Assembly (NCBI GenBank): GCA_947482115.1
Contig: CANKII010000003.1
Span: forward strand, 124,001-188,000
DNA: 64,000 nt
DNA from: Fibrobacterota bacterium
Lineage (GTDB): Bacteria > Fibrobacterota > Fibrobacteria > UBA11236
Direction of reading: 5' to 3'
Shown: one piece after another, positions 28,557 through 38,167 of the stretch
Numbering within the stretch: position 1 is the stretch's first letter
Layout of the letters: the number at the start of each line of letters is the position of its first letter
Position numbers and translations under genes: made by a program
The notes under the pieces: model-generated
Told to the model about the DNA's origin: nothing
The model's input: only the letters and a program-made list of their open reading frames with translations
The model's database searches: none

Positions 28557-30083
28557 TTAGCGCGGAGATTCCGGCAGCCGACCCGTGACATCGGCCACCG
28601 GACCGGGCGCGACCTCCAGCGAATCCAACAGGGTCGCATAAGGCTCCTGTGGAATCCAGGGGCGAATCGAACCCGGGTTCCAGATGCCGTCCCCGTTTCG
28701 ATCCTCGAAGGCCGCAAGACGATAGCGACCCGTGGCCAGAGGGCTAAGAAACACGGGTTCGGAAACACCCGGTGGAAGAATCCGTTCGCTGGCTGATGAC
28801 GGCGTTTGAAGCAGGAAAGTCCAGCCCTTCCATCCTGCGGGAACGGTGAAACGCAAACCTCCGAGCCGGAGGGAATCCAAAGCTTTGGCGGACAGCATCG
28901 TCCGAACGAGTGTATCCGAAGAGTCTTTGCCGGCAAGCTCTGCATGCGGCGGCAATTGAAGACGCAAACCTTGTCCGGGACGGAGCGATTGTGGAAGCCG
29001 AATGGAGAGCCGCACCGAATCCAGGTGCTGCAGTTCCACTTTGACAGGCAAGGTATCCACCCGCACCATCAACTTGTCTTTCAGAATATTCCAGCGATCT
29101 TCGGTCAAAATGCGGCTGCTGCGCAAGTGATATTCCGATGCCGGTGCCGGATCTCCCGCGAGCGGAGCGATTAAACCCACGGCATTTGGAGGCGCAAGAA
29201 AACTGAAAGTCCACACCGTCGTGTCCGGAGCCGGGAAGCCCGTCACAAATTTCCGTCCGGCATTTTGCAATCCCGTATCCAAAGCTGCGAGGTGAAGTGT
29301 CTGCCTTGAAGCGCGCGGTGACAGATGAATTTCAGATGACCCCACGGCCATACGTTCAAAACCAAAATCCGGCGCGAGATTTCCGTTCAAATCTTCAAAG
29401 GCAAACAGGGCGTAGTCGCCTTGTGCCACGGAATCCAGCGCAAAGGCACCCGTTGAATCGACCGTCACCACGACTGCAGGAAGTTCACGCGCAGGAGACG
29501 GCAGCGAATCGGGTTTGAATCCCGCCACTTCTGCAACGAGGCGCGGCTGCACCGAGCCGTTGTCACGGGCGCTCACCCGGTACAGAGCCGCCAACACGGT
29601 TCCTTTCCGATCAAAAAGTTCCGCCTTCCCGGACACCGATCCCGAGTCAAAACTTTCACCGGTTGTAAAGGCATAGGAAAAGGGGCGGCCAAGTGAAATA
29701 CCGTGCAAATCCTTGAGGGTACCGAGAACCGTGAGGCGATAGGTGGTATTGGCGCTCAATCCACCCGACGACCCCTTGGGAAGATGAATCAATAATCGAT
29801 CGCCATCCACTTCGACTTTGATTTTTCCCGGCATGGGTGGAGAAAGGACCACGCTTCCCCGGCCCGCACCGCGATCGATCCACTCGGAGAATTTCAGGGT
29901 TAAGACGGACTGGCGCGGCACATTCAAAGCTCCGGGAGCGGGAAAAACCGCCGAGACATAAGGAGGTTGGGCATCAACGGGACCGCCGGGAGGAGGCTCC
30001 ACGTGGGCACAGCGCAAGAAGAGGCCTGCGATCAGAATCGCGGCGAAGATCCTGACCGCTCCACCGGGAGCGAGCCGGATCAA
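28557..30083 (-). CDS. Bacterial Ig-like (Big_5-type) lipoprotein
   Basis: Probable TTG start overlapping the lepB stop (TTGA); IFAAILIAGLFLRCAHVEPPPGGP signal/lipobox-like; PPYVSAVFPAPGALNVPRQSVLTLKFSEWID typical of Big_5. Confidence 0.7.
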   Translation of the reverse strand: MIRLAPGGAVRIFAAILIAGLFLRCAHVEPPPGGPVDAQPPYVSAVFPAPGALNVPRQSVLTLKFSEWIDRGAGRGSVVLSPPMPGKIKVEVDGDRLLIHLPKGSSGGLSANTTYRLTVLGTLKDLHGISLGRPFSYAFTTGESFDSGSVSGKAELFDRKGTVLAALYRVSARDNGSVQPRLVAEVAGFKPDSLPSPARELPAVVVTVDSTGAFALDSVAQGDYALFAFEDLNGNLAPDFGFERMAVGSSEIHLSPRASRQTLHLAALDTGLQNAGRKFVTGFPAPDTTVWTFSFLAPPNAVGLIAPLAGDPAPASEYHLRSSRILTEDRWNILKDKLMVRVDTLPVKVELQHLDSVRLSIRLPQSLRPGQGLRLQLPPHAELAGKDSSDTLVRTMLSAKALDSLRLGGLRFTVPAGWKGWTFLLQTPSSASERILPPGVSEPVFLSPLATGRYRLAAFEDRNGDGIWNPGSIRPWIPQEPYATLLDSLEVAPGPVADVTGRLPESPR

Positions 30084-31372
30084 TCGATCAATTTGCCGAG
30101 GCGTGTCCACCGGATCTTGGCGGGAATGGTAAGCCAACTCAGGGGATTCGAGAAGGTGAAGGAGTTGTCTTCGTTTTGAAAGGAGAAATAGATGATATAG
30201 GCCTTGGCCTTCACATTGTTGCGCGAAAGCAGGCCCCAATAGCGGCTGTCGGAGGAGTTGTCGCGATTATCCCCCATCATGAAATAACAGGGCTTTTGTA
30301 CTGTGTATTTGGAAGAAACCTTGCCGTCGATCACCAGCGAAGGACGCAAGCGGTAATGTCCGCCGACGGCAATGCCCTGATCGCGCACGTTCTGGGCGAT
30401 CAAGTCCAGATAATTCCCCATATAGTATTCGTTTTGTTCTTCACGTCTTCCACCCTGATTCCGGTATTGCGGTGGGATCAAATCCGCCATATGAATGAAT
30501 CCAGTCCGGGCCAAATCCTGAATGCGGCGGAAGGGAACGTTTTCGGCATGCCAGTATTCGACGGTGCCGGAAGTGCGGCGGCTTAACGGAACCCCCAGAT
30601 AATACAATGCAGCTTGATGATTGGAATTGCTGGCATCGCCGTTGATATAGGGCAGGATGTAATCATCGTCCATCACGGAGTCGCGCCAGAGATCCAGCCG
30701 CATTTCCACCTTGCTGTTCGGATTTTCCTGAATGGCCAGGGAGCGAATCCACGCCGCATGCGTCAAGCTCAGAGTATCGATATCTACAGTTTCGCCCGGA
30801 ACAGGAAGCCGGAATTTCAGACTGTCGCGAATGGCATCGTAGCCGCGATCCTCACGGTATTTGCCTTTGCGGGGAAGGACATATTCCTTGTCATCAATAA
30901 ATACGGTTTTGTCCGAAACCACCAACGTTTGCCCACTCTGGGCCACACATCGCTTGATGAAATCCTTGGGCGCATACCACACCAGATTGTTCTCACCGGA
31001 TCCCGGGCTTTTGTCCCAGTACAGATTGCCGAAAAGAAAAAGATTCGCAATGAACTTGTAGCGTTCCGGTTTACCCTCGGGATAATCCGGGTCCCCGGGA
31101 TAGTGAAAAATGAAGACATCACCGGGCTTGGGTTGGCTCAAAGCCGGCAATCGCTCATGCGTAAATGGAATGGGCGATCCATAAACAAATTTCAATCCCA
31201 ACAGGAAATCCCCGATCTGCAGGGAATCTTCCATGGAAGCGGAGGGGATCTTGAAGGCCTGAATGACAAATTGGATGAAAACAAGGGCCAAACCGATGGG
31301 AATAAGAAACTCGCGGGTGAAAGTTCGCCAGGCGCGGCCAAATTTCCCCGAAGTCTGTTTTTGTTCAGCCAC
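30080..31372 (-). CDS. lepB: Signal peptidase I
   Basis: QAFKIPSASMEDSLQIGDFLLG, FIKRCVAQSGQTLVV, YFMMGDNRDNSSDSRYWGLL; large insertion between boxes. Confidence 0.93.
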   Translation of the reverse strand: MAEQKQTSGKFGRAWRTFTREFLIPIGLALVFIQFVIQAFKIPSASMEDSLQIGDFLLGLKFVYGSPIPFTHERLPALSQPKPGDVFIFHYPGDPDYPEGKPERYKFIANLFLFGNLYWDKSPGSGENNLVWYAPKDFIKRCVAQSGQTLVVSDKTVFIDDKEYVLPRKGKYREDRGYDAIRDSLKFRLPVPGETVDIDTLSLTHAAWIRSLAIQENPNSKVEMRLDLWRDSVMDDDYILPYINGDASNSNHQAALYYLGVPLSRRTSGTVEYWHAENVPFRRIQDLARTGFIHMADLIPPQYRNQGGRREEQNEYYMGNYLDLIAQNVRDQGIAVGGHYRLRPSLVIDGKVSSKYTVQKPCYFMMGDNRDNSSDSRYWGLLSRNNVKAKAYIIYFSFQNEDNSFTFSNPLSWLTIPAKIRWTRLGKLID

Positions 31373-31448
31373 GAACCGTTCTCCCCTGTTTTCTGCGGAA
31401 AAGCTGAAGATACTAAACAGTGCGGGGAACTTATTAGATTAGCCAACC

Positions 31449-31757
31449 ATGGATTACACATTCCTCGAACGTCTTAAATCCAAAGTCATTTCCGGCGCCC
31501 AAACTTCCGCCGCCCGCATCGAAGAAGCGGCGCGAACGGGAAGATTGCATCTGGACTTGATGGCCGAGCGGCGCAAACTGATCCGGGCCTACACCGAGCT
31601 GGGCAAGGAAGCTCATACCTCCCTGCAGGAGGATTCCATCGCGGTTTTCGCCAGACGCCCCGGAGTTTCCGAACTCCAATCCGAGATCGAACGTCACAAG
31701 CTGGAAATTGTCTCACTCGAAGCCAAACTGGCGCAAAACAAAAAAACCGCCCGCTGA
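31449..31757 (+). CDS. Hypothetical coiled-coil-like protein
   Basis: 102 aa intact ORF; heptad-like charged composition. Confidence 0.55.
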   Translation: MDYTFLERLKSKVISGAQTSAARIEEAARTGRLHLDLMAERRKLIRAYTELGKEAHTSLQEDSIAVFARRPGVSELQSEIERHKLEIVSLEAKLAQNKKTAR

Positions 31758-31784
31758 GCCCTAGGCCGGGGAATCGCCGCGCCC

Positions 31785-32705
31785 ATGGACCATAAAATCC
31801 ACATTCACTTCTTCCCCCGCGACGCTTCCCGCGTTCGCTCCATCATATTTTCAAGGGCGCTGGGCCTCGCTTTGATTTTTACCGCGCTCCCGCTTTGTCT
31901 GATCGGATTCTGGCTGGTGCTTTCCGGAACCCTTCATGAAAATCCGGCCCGGAAAATGGAGCGTCAGAAACTGGAACGGGAAAACCGCGCGCTGCGGGAA
32001 AGAACATCACAACTCCAGCTTGAGGCCGAAGCCCTGCAACGGAATCTGGACAGTCTGGAATCCGCCCGCATTCACGCCCTGATGGCCACGGGATTGGCGA
32101 CTCAGGAGACTCCGCGCATGGAATCCCACCGCCGGTTCCAGTTTTTTCATTCGATGACGGGGAACAAACACACCCCTGTGGAAAATCTTGCCCGGGATTT
32201 GAAACAGGCGCGTGAAGCCTCCCTGTTCTTCGACTCCTCCCTGTTCGTTCTCTCGCGAAGACGCGACTTGGCCCAGCATTTTCCCACCGCTTTTCCGGTC
32301 GGTTTCGGAGGCTTGGTGATTCGTCCCTTTGGAGTCAGCGCAGATCCCTTTACGGGAAAACGGAGCATGCATGCGGGTGTCGATTTCAGCCAGCGGCCAG
32401 GCGCTCCAGTATACGCAGTTGGAAGCGGTCGTGTTGTGGAGTCCGGACAGAGCCCCCTTTGGGGCAACTATGTCCGCATTGAACACTCCGCCCGGGTCGA
32501 AACCTTCTATGCGCATTTGCATGAAATCCGCGTGAGAAATGGCGAGGAAGTAACGCGCGGGCAGAACATAGGTTCCATCGGACAAACCGGATCGGCAAGC
32601 GGACCACATCTCCATTTTGAAATGCAGTTCCAAGGAGAACGCGTGGATCCGCTCCGCTTTCTGCTGCCACCGGAAAATAAAACGGGCGAAAGCCCCATAC
32701 TCTAG
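31785..32705 (+). CDS. M23-family peptidase (LytM)
   Basis: MHAGVDFSQRPGAPVYAVGSGRVVESG, NYVRIEHSARVETFYAHL, GQTGSASGPHLHFEM. Confidence 0.92.
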   Translation: MDHKIHIHFFPRDASRVRSIIFSRALGLALIFTALPLCLIGFWLVLSGTLHENPARKMERQKLERENRALRERTSQLQLEAEALQRNLDSLESARIHALMATGLATQETPRMESHRRFQFFHSMTGNKHTPVENLARDLKQAREASLFFDSSLFVLSRRRDLAQHFPTAFPVGFGGLVIRPFGVSADPFTGKRSMHAGVDFSQRPGAPVYAVGSGRVVESGQSPLWGNYVRIEHSARVETFYAHLHEIRVRNGEEVTRGQNIGSIGQTGSASGPHLHFEMQFQGERVDPLRFLLPPENKTGESPIL

Positions 32706-32719
32706 ATCGGATTGATCTC

Positions 32720-33877
32720 ATGGATTCCCTTTTCACTTCCCTGGCCGCATCGTCCCGCGAATTTCGCCGTAGCATCCACCAAAAACCTGAATTGAGCGGC
32801 GGCGAATTTTCCACCCGCGAGGCCCTTGTTGCGGAATTAAAAACCCTCGGTTTCAAACCGCAAACTTTTGAGGGTCATGCCGGAATCGTTGCCCTGTGGC
32901 CCGGAGAAAATTCCACTGCGGGATGCCTTGCTCTTCGCGCCGACATGGACGCCCTGCCTTTGCAGGAGGAATCCGGCATTCCATGGGCTTCACAAACGCC
33001 CAACGTGATGCACGCCTGCGGACACGATGGACACATGGCCATTTTGCTGGGAGTCGCCGGCTGGTTGAGTCAAAAAGGAAAGCGTTTCCCTAAGTCAGTG
33101 AAATTGATTTTTCAACCCGCTGAAGAGACCGGAACCGGCGCTCCGCAAATGATCGAAAACGGTGTTTTGGAAAATCCCAAAGTGGAAGCAATCTTCGGGC
33201 TCCATGGCTGGCCGGAACTTCCCGCAGGAACTGTCGCCGTACCGGAGAAAGCAGTGATGGCCGCCGTGGATAATTTCTCGCTGCAACTTCATGGACGCGG
33301 CGGTCATGGTGCCATGCCCCATCTCACCCTCGATCCCATCGTCGCTGCGGCGGCGATCATCACCTCCGCGCAAACTCTCGTGAGTCGCCGTGCTCCTCCG
33401 CTGGAATCCGCGGTGCTCACCTTCGGCAGTATTGCCGCAGGCCATGCACAGAACATCATTCCGGAAACCTGTTTGTTGCGCGGAACATTGCGCTCCTTCG
33501 ATCCTGTTTTACGCGCTTCGTTGAAGGAAGGATTTGAATCCCTCGTAAAGCACACCGCCACGGCCATGGGTGTTCGATCCGAACTGGAATGGCTGGAAGC
33601 CTGCCCCGCCACCTTGAATGATCCCGCGATGGCAATGCTGGCTCGAAACGCGGCCACCGATGCATTGGGAATCGCGTCCATCCGCGACCGGGTTCCGAGC
33701 ATGGGCGGTGAAGACTTCGCTTATTTTCTGGAACAAGTGCCGGGCGCTTATTTCTGGCTGGGTCTCGGAATGGAACGCGGAGGATTGCATAATCCGCGTT
33801 TTGACTTCAACGATGAGGCTTTGGCGGCGGGAATTGCGGTGTTTGCGGGGATTATCGAGCGTTATTCGCAGGTTTAG
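32720..33877 (+). CDS. M20-family amidohydrolase/carboxypeptidase
   Basis: RRSIHQKPELSGGEFST, LRADMDALPLQEESGIPWAS, MHACGHDGHMAILLG, MGGEDFAYFLEQVPGAYFWLG. Confidence 0.93.
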   Translation: MDSLFTSLAASSREFRRSIHQKPELSGGEFSTREALVAELKTLGFKPQTFEGHAGIVALWPGENSTAGCLALRADMDALPLQEESGIPWASQTPNVMHACGHDGHMAILLGVAGWLSQKGKRFPKSVKLIFQPAEETGTGAPQMIENGVLENPKVEAIFGLHGWPELPAGTVAVPEKAVMAAVDNFSLQLHGRGGHGAMPHLTLDPIVAAAAIITSAQTLVSRRAPPLESAVLTFGSIAAGHAQNIIPETCLLRGTLRSFDPVLRASLKEGFESLVKHTATAMGVRSELEWLEACPATLNDPAMAMLARNAATDALGIASIRDRVPSMGGEDFAYFLEQVPGAYFWLGLGMERGGLHNPRFDFNDEALAAGIAVFAGIIERYSQV

Positions 33878-33933
33878 GCTGACTTCAAGGCCTGACTTTC
33901 GTATCTTATCAAACCGCCCCAAGGAAATTCTCC

Positions 33934-34305
33934 ATGCAGCTGCCGAAATACAAAAAAAAGAAGCGCATCAAGCTCAAGGTTTGTCAGGAACCGGGTTGCG
34001 GCCGTGAATTTTGGGGCCATCCCATCGCCAAATATTGCGAGCTGCATCGCGACATCAAGCAGCGCGCCAAGCACAAAAAAGAGTTTGAGAGCGTCGATGT
34101 CAAGAATATGGTGTTCAAGCACAACTACACCGAAGTGTTGGATCTCGATTTTCTCTGCTGCCTCGAGGGTTGCGATCAGAAATACGTGGTGAAAGTGTTC
34201 CCGAAGCAGTTCGTCTATCCGCGCTATTGCGTGGAACATCGCAACGATTTCCGCCGCTCGAATTTTGTACGGATGCACAAACGACTGCATCCCGCCGCCG
34301 CATAA
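33934..34305 (+). CDS. Small protein with two zinc-binding-like Cys/His motifs
   Basis: C-x4-C-x12-C-x2-H (CQEPGCGREFWGHPIAKYCELH) and C-x4-C-x18-C-x2-H (CCLEGCDQ...YCVEH). Confidence 0.7.
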   Translation: MQLPKYKKKKRIKLKVCQEPGCGREFWGHPIAKYCELHRDIKQRAKHKKEFESVDVKNMVFKHNYTEVLDLDFLCCLEGCDQKYVVKVFPKQFVYPRYCVEHRNDFRRSNFVRMHKRLHPAAA

Positions 34306-34314
34306 CGCGGCGTC

Positions 34315-34410
34315 TTATTCCCGGATATTTTCAAAAAAATCATTGCCCTTGTCGTCGATGACGATAAAGGCCGGGAAATTTTTGACTCCGATGCAACGCA
34401 CCGCTTCCAT
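34315..34410 (-). pseudogene. Displaced copy of the 3' end of class I fumarase (31 codons + stop)
   Basis: Minus-strand translation [31 protein letters not shown] versus intact tail [31 protein letters not shown] (27/31 identical). Confidence 0.93.
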
Positions 34411-34544
34411 TCTACATGGGAGAGGGGAAGCCCTAGTCCTTTACGAATAGGGGGCGGGGTTTTTATCCTAGAAACAGCCCGAGGCATCTTGTGACCGCAC
34501 ATCCAACCCCTCGCCCCTCATAATTCTCCACGCAACAAGTCAGG

Positions 34545-34579
34545 GCATAGGAAAATCGAAGCCTGTTTTCAAAACCGGC
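34545..34579 (+). repeat. 35-bp direct repeat, copy 1 (upstream of Cys-rich gene)
   Basis: gcataggaaaatcgaagcctgttttcaaaaccggc; 32/35 match to 35438-35472. Confidence 0.85.
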
Positions 34580-34729
34580 AACTGCAAGACCGTGCTGGCG
34601 AATGTGGCTTATGAATGCTATTTCTGATTCATGCGGCGAAATGATCCCGCATGACGTAGGTTATGCGAAACTCGGCGTATCGTCGAACGCCCGTCCCCCA
34701 AGAGGGATTTAGAATCACAGGAGGCCAAA

Positions 34730-35428
34730 ATGAAACTCTCACTTTCTATCTCAGCCGCCGCGCTCTTGTTTTTCGGGCTTGCCATAATGGATGCGCAAGG
34801 CGTTGTCAAGACCAAGACAAAATCGAACCAGTCCAACGATCGGACTGTTTCGCCGAAAGACGATGATTGCGGCAATGTATCGGACAGCGCCCCCTGCGCC
34901 AAGAACGGCACGACCATCTCCGGCGCGACCGGTACGACCCTCACGGGCTCCAGTTCCACCTCCGCTTCCGGCGACGGATGCTGTCCGGGCCGTTGCTGTC
35001 CTCCGGACGCGGCGCAGGATCACGCCATAAACACCAAGGGCACCGGGAGTAGCGGAATCGTGGAAGAGCTTCCCACGGCGCCTGGGTCGACTGAAATCGA
35101 GTTGCCCAAGGGCTCCAACGATGCCGGAATTCTTGATGCGCGCGAGACGGGAACAGGCATGCCCTCCGGAAAGATGAAAGGCGATTTTTCTCGCGGCCAC
35201 CAGCCGGACAGGAAGCGGGCAGCTCGTGAAACCGGTTCCGGAATGGCTGCTGATGGTACGTTTGGGGCGAATGGAAACGAGGGCAGTGGCGGCCCATTGG
35301 GAGTCATCAATTGTCCATGCTCATGCCAATGTCCTGATCGAATCACGGTTTCGAATGGAGTCCGACATTGTCCAACCGAGTGTTTAATTGGCATTAAGGA
35401 CGGAACCAGTACCAATAAGGGGCTGTAA
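34730..35428 (+). CDS. Secreted Cys-rich, low-complexity protein
   Basis: Signal peptide MKLSLSISAAALLFFGLAIMDAQG; GDGCCPGRCCPPDA and CPCSCQCPDR clusters; repeated RETG[TS]GM. Confidence 0.65.
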   Translation: MKLSLSISAAALLFFGLAIMDAQGVVKTKTKSNQSNDRTVSPKDDDCGNVSDSAPCAKNGTTISGATGTTLTGSSSTSASGDGCCPGRCCPPDAAQDHAINTKGTGSSGIVEELPTAPGSTEIELPKGSNDAGILDARETGTGMPSGKMKGDFSRGHQPDRKRAARETGSGMAADGTFGANGNEGSGGPLGVINCPCSCQCPDRITVSNGVRHCPTECLIGIKDGTSTNKGL

Positions 35429-35437
35429 AAAAAGGAA

Positions 35438-35472
35438 GCATGGGAAAATCGAAGCTTGTTTTGAAAACCGGC
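35438..35472 (+). repeat. 35-bp direct repeat, copy 2 (downstream of Cys-rich gene)
   Basis: gcatgggaaaatcgaagcttgttttgaaaaccggc; begins 10 nt after the gene's stop codon. Confidence 0.85.
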
Positions 35473-35515
35473 GTATGCGGCGACCACCGGATCGTTGTGA
35501 AGTAAAAGCTGAGAG

Positions 35516-37129
35516 CTACTCCCTTATCTTCTCAAAAAAATCATCGCCCTTGTCGTCAATGACGATGAAGGCCGGGAAATTTTTGACTTCGATGCGGCGT
35601 ACGGCTTCCATTCCCAATTCCTCAAAGTCCACCACTTCCACCTTGAGAATATTCTCGCTGGCAAGAATCGCTGCGGGGCCTCCAATGGAACCGAGATAGA
35701 AGCCGCCGTATTTGCGACAGGCATCGCGAACCACCGGCGAACGATTGCCCTTGGCCAGCATGATTTGTGAACCACCCTGTGCCATGAAAGATTCCACATA
35801 GGAATCCATGCGGCCTGCCGTAGTGGGTCCAAAACTTCCGGAGGCCATGCCCGTGGGAGTTTTCGCCGGACCCGCATAATAAATTGGATGATTCTTGAAA
35901 TACTCCGGCATGGGTTTGCCTTCTTCCAGCATTTTCTGAATACGGGCATGAGCCACATCGCGTGCCACAATGAGCGAACCGTTCAAGGAAAGCCGGGTCT
36001 TGATCGGATGTTTCGACAATTCTTTCAGAATCTCGGGCATAGGCCGGTTCAGATCGATCGATACGGCCGGAGCCATTTCCAACGATTCACTTGCAGGCAC
36101 AAAATGATCCGGTCGAGTTTCCAATTGTTCCAGGAAAATGCCATCGCGGGTGATCTTGGCCTTGATGTTTCGATCGGCGCTGCAACTTACGCCCATTCCG
36201 ATGGGACATGACGCCGCATGGCGCGGCAAACGGATCACACGGACGTCATGCACAAAATATTTGCCGCCGAACTGCGCCCCAATGCGGCTCTCCCACGCCA
36301 TGCGCTGAATGCGACCTTCCCATTCCAAGTCCCGGAAAGCGCGGCCTTCCGCATTGCCTGAAGTCGGCAGTCCGTCCAGATATCCGGCCGATGCGAGTTT
36401 CACCGTTTTGAGCGTGGCTTCGGCGGATGTGCCGCCAATGACAACGGCAAGATGATACGGAGGACAGGCCGATGTTCCCAAGGTGAACAGCTTTTCATTC
36501 AGGAATTGCGCCAATGCTTTTTCATTCAACCGGGCCTTGGTTTCCTGATAGAGAAAGCTTTTGTTGGCCGATCCCCCGCCTTTGGCGAGAAACAAAAACT
36601 TGTACTCGTTTCCGGCTGACGCGAGGATATCGATTTGGGCGGGGAGATTATTGCCCGTGTTTTTCTCCTCAAACATGGAAAGTGGAGCGAGTTGCGAGTA
36701 ACGCAAATTTTCTTCCAGGTAACTTCGGGAAATCCCCTCTGCCAGCGCGGCTTCATCATTGAAACCCGTCCATACCGATTGACCTTTTTTGGCGAACACC
36801 GTGGCGGTACCCGTATCCTGGCACGACGGCAATTGCCCTTGTGCGGCAACCACGGCATTGCGTAACTCCGTCATGGCGACAAAGCGATCGTTGTCCGACG
36901 CTTCCGGATCTTCAAGGATGCCGCGCAATTTTGCGAGATGTCCGGGACGAAAAAGAAAGTTCACATCACGCAAAGCCTCCTGCGCCAGACGGGTCAAACC
37001 TTCGGGTTCTACGACAAGCAGTTCGCGACCGCCGACATTTTCCACGCGGACAAAATCACGGGTTAAAAGACGGTACGGAGTCGGGTCTTCACCGAGTTCG
37101 AAAAGTTCCTGGAAGTGAAAATCGGGCAT
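35516..37129 (-). CDS. Class I fumarate hydratase
   Basis: 537 aa; [84 protein letters not shown]. Confidence 0.95.
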   Translation of the reverse strand: MPDFHFQELFELGEDPTPYRLLTRDFVRVENVGGRELLVVEPEGLTRLAQEALRDVNFLFRPGHLAKLRGILEDPEASDNDRFVAMTELRNAVVAAQGQLPSCQDTGTATVFAKKGQSVWTGFNDEAALAEGISRSYLEENLRYSQLAPLSMFEEKNTGNNLPAQIDILASAGNEYKFLFLAKGGGSANKSFLYQETKARLNEKALAQFLNEKLFTLGTSACPPYHLAVVIGGTSAEATLKTVKLASAGYLDGLPTSGNAEGRAFRDLEWEGRIQRMAWESRIGAQFGGKYFVHDVRVIRLPRHAASCPIGMGVSCSADRNIKAKITRDGIFLEQLETRPDHFVPASESLEMAPAVSIDLNRPMPEILKELSKHPIKTRLSLNGSLIVARDVAHARIQKMLEEGKPMPEYFKNHPIYYAGPAKTPTGMASGSFGPTTAGRMDSYVESFMAQGGSQIMLAKGNRSPVVRDACRKYGGFYLGSIGGPAAILASENILKVEVVDFEELGMEAVRRIEVKNFPAFIVIDDKGDDFFEKIRE

Positions 37130-37245
37130 ATCCCGTAAATTTAGGTTACCAATATGGAACTTGGGACGTCTTAGGGGTGCCCTTTAAAGCAGGCATCTTG
37201 TTACAATGTAGGCCGCTTCCGTGAAAAGGCTGAAAAGAGGATGAC

Positions 37246-38163
37246 ATGCGTTCCATAAAAATTGTCCTGATGATTTTATCCCTTGCGGCTTTCGCCTCGG
37301 CGGAAAAGCTTTTGCTGCTTCCCATGGCGGGTGATGCGGACAAGGCGGCGGACATCTCCACCGTCAACCAGCTTTATCGCGATGTGGTCGAGGCGCAATT
37401 CAAGGGAACTTTACTGTCCCCTCCGGCCGGAGTCAGCTGCAACGATCGGGAATGCGCCCTCAAGGTCGCGCGGGAAGCCCGCGCGGATGGCGTGATCTAT
37501 TCCACTTTGAACCGGCTTGGATCCAAATGGATTTTCAGCTCCACCATTATGGGTGTGGATGGAAACAATGTCTTCAACCAGCGTCTGACGGCGCTGTCCA
37601 TCGAGGACTTTGAAGCCGTCACCAAACGCATGGCAGATGCCCTGTTGAACCGCAAGGAAACCGAACAGGTCGCATCGCTGGACAACATCACGGAAAAGGA
37701 AAACACCCAGGAACCCGAACGCCGGAGAAGTCTTTCCGCCAGCGGCGTCGCTCTCGGATATCTCTGGCCCACCAACGACAGCCTGCAAAACCAATATTCC
37801 CAAGTCATCCGTGTGGCTTGGCTCAACGACTGGGAATTGCGCAACAACTTCGTTTTGGGCGCCGAACTGATTTGGGGAGTGGGCGCGTCCATCGGCGGGG
37901 ATCTCAATCTGAATTATGTCTTCAGCCGCACCGACATTTCCCCCTTTGTCGGCGGAGGTGTCGGATTGCATTTCTACGGCTACGATAACGCCGCCGACCG
38001 CCGCTCCGGTCCGACCCTGAACATGCAGGGCGGAATGTTCCTGTTCCGCACATACGATGTGCACGTGCGTTTGCGCGGCCAGTATCAGGTGACCTTCAAC
38101 AGCGACATGGATCAGGGATTCATTCTCGACGCCGGATTCACCTTCGGGAAAATGCATCTCTAG
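37246..38163 (+). CDS. Secreted/outer-membrane beta-barrel-like protein, paralogue 1
   Basis: Signal peptide; shares 'EQVASLDNIT[EQ]KENTQ[ED]PERRRS' and 'ALSIEDF/MDAVT[KR]RMA' with next gene; alternating beta C-terminal region. Confidence 0.65.
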   Translation: MRSIKIVLMILSLAAFASAEKLLLLPMAGDADKAADISTVNQLYRDVVEAQFKGTLLSPPAGVSCNDRECALKVAREARADGVIYSTLNRLGSKWIFSSTIMGVDGNNVFNQRLTALSIEDFEAVTKRMADALLNRKETEQVASLDNITEKENTQEPERRRSLSASGVALGYLWPTNDSLQNQYSQVIRVAWLNDWELRNNFVLGAELIWGVGASIGGDLNLNYVFSRTDISPFVGGGVGLHFYGYDNAADRRSGPTLNMQGGMFLFRTYDVHVRLRGQYQVTFNSDMDQGFILDAGFTFGKMHL

Positions 38164-38167
38164 GACC

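Noticed and set aside
34224-34502. 92-aa minus-strand ORF and 34265-34450 plus-strand ORF
   Set aside because: They overlap the fumarase tail fragment in wrong frames; the informative frame is the 31-codon fumarase C-terminus.
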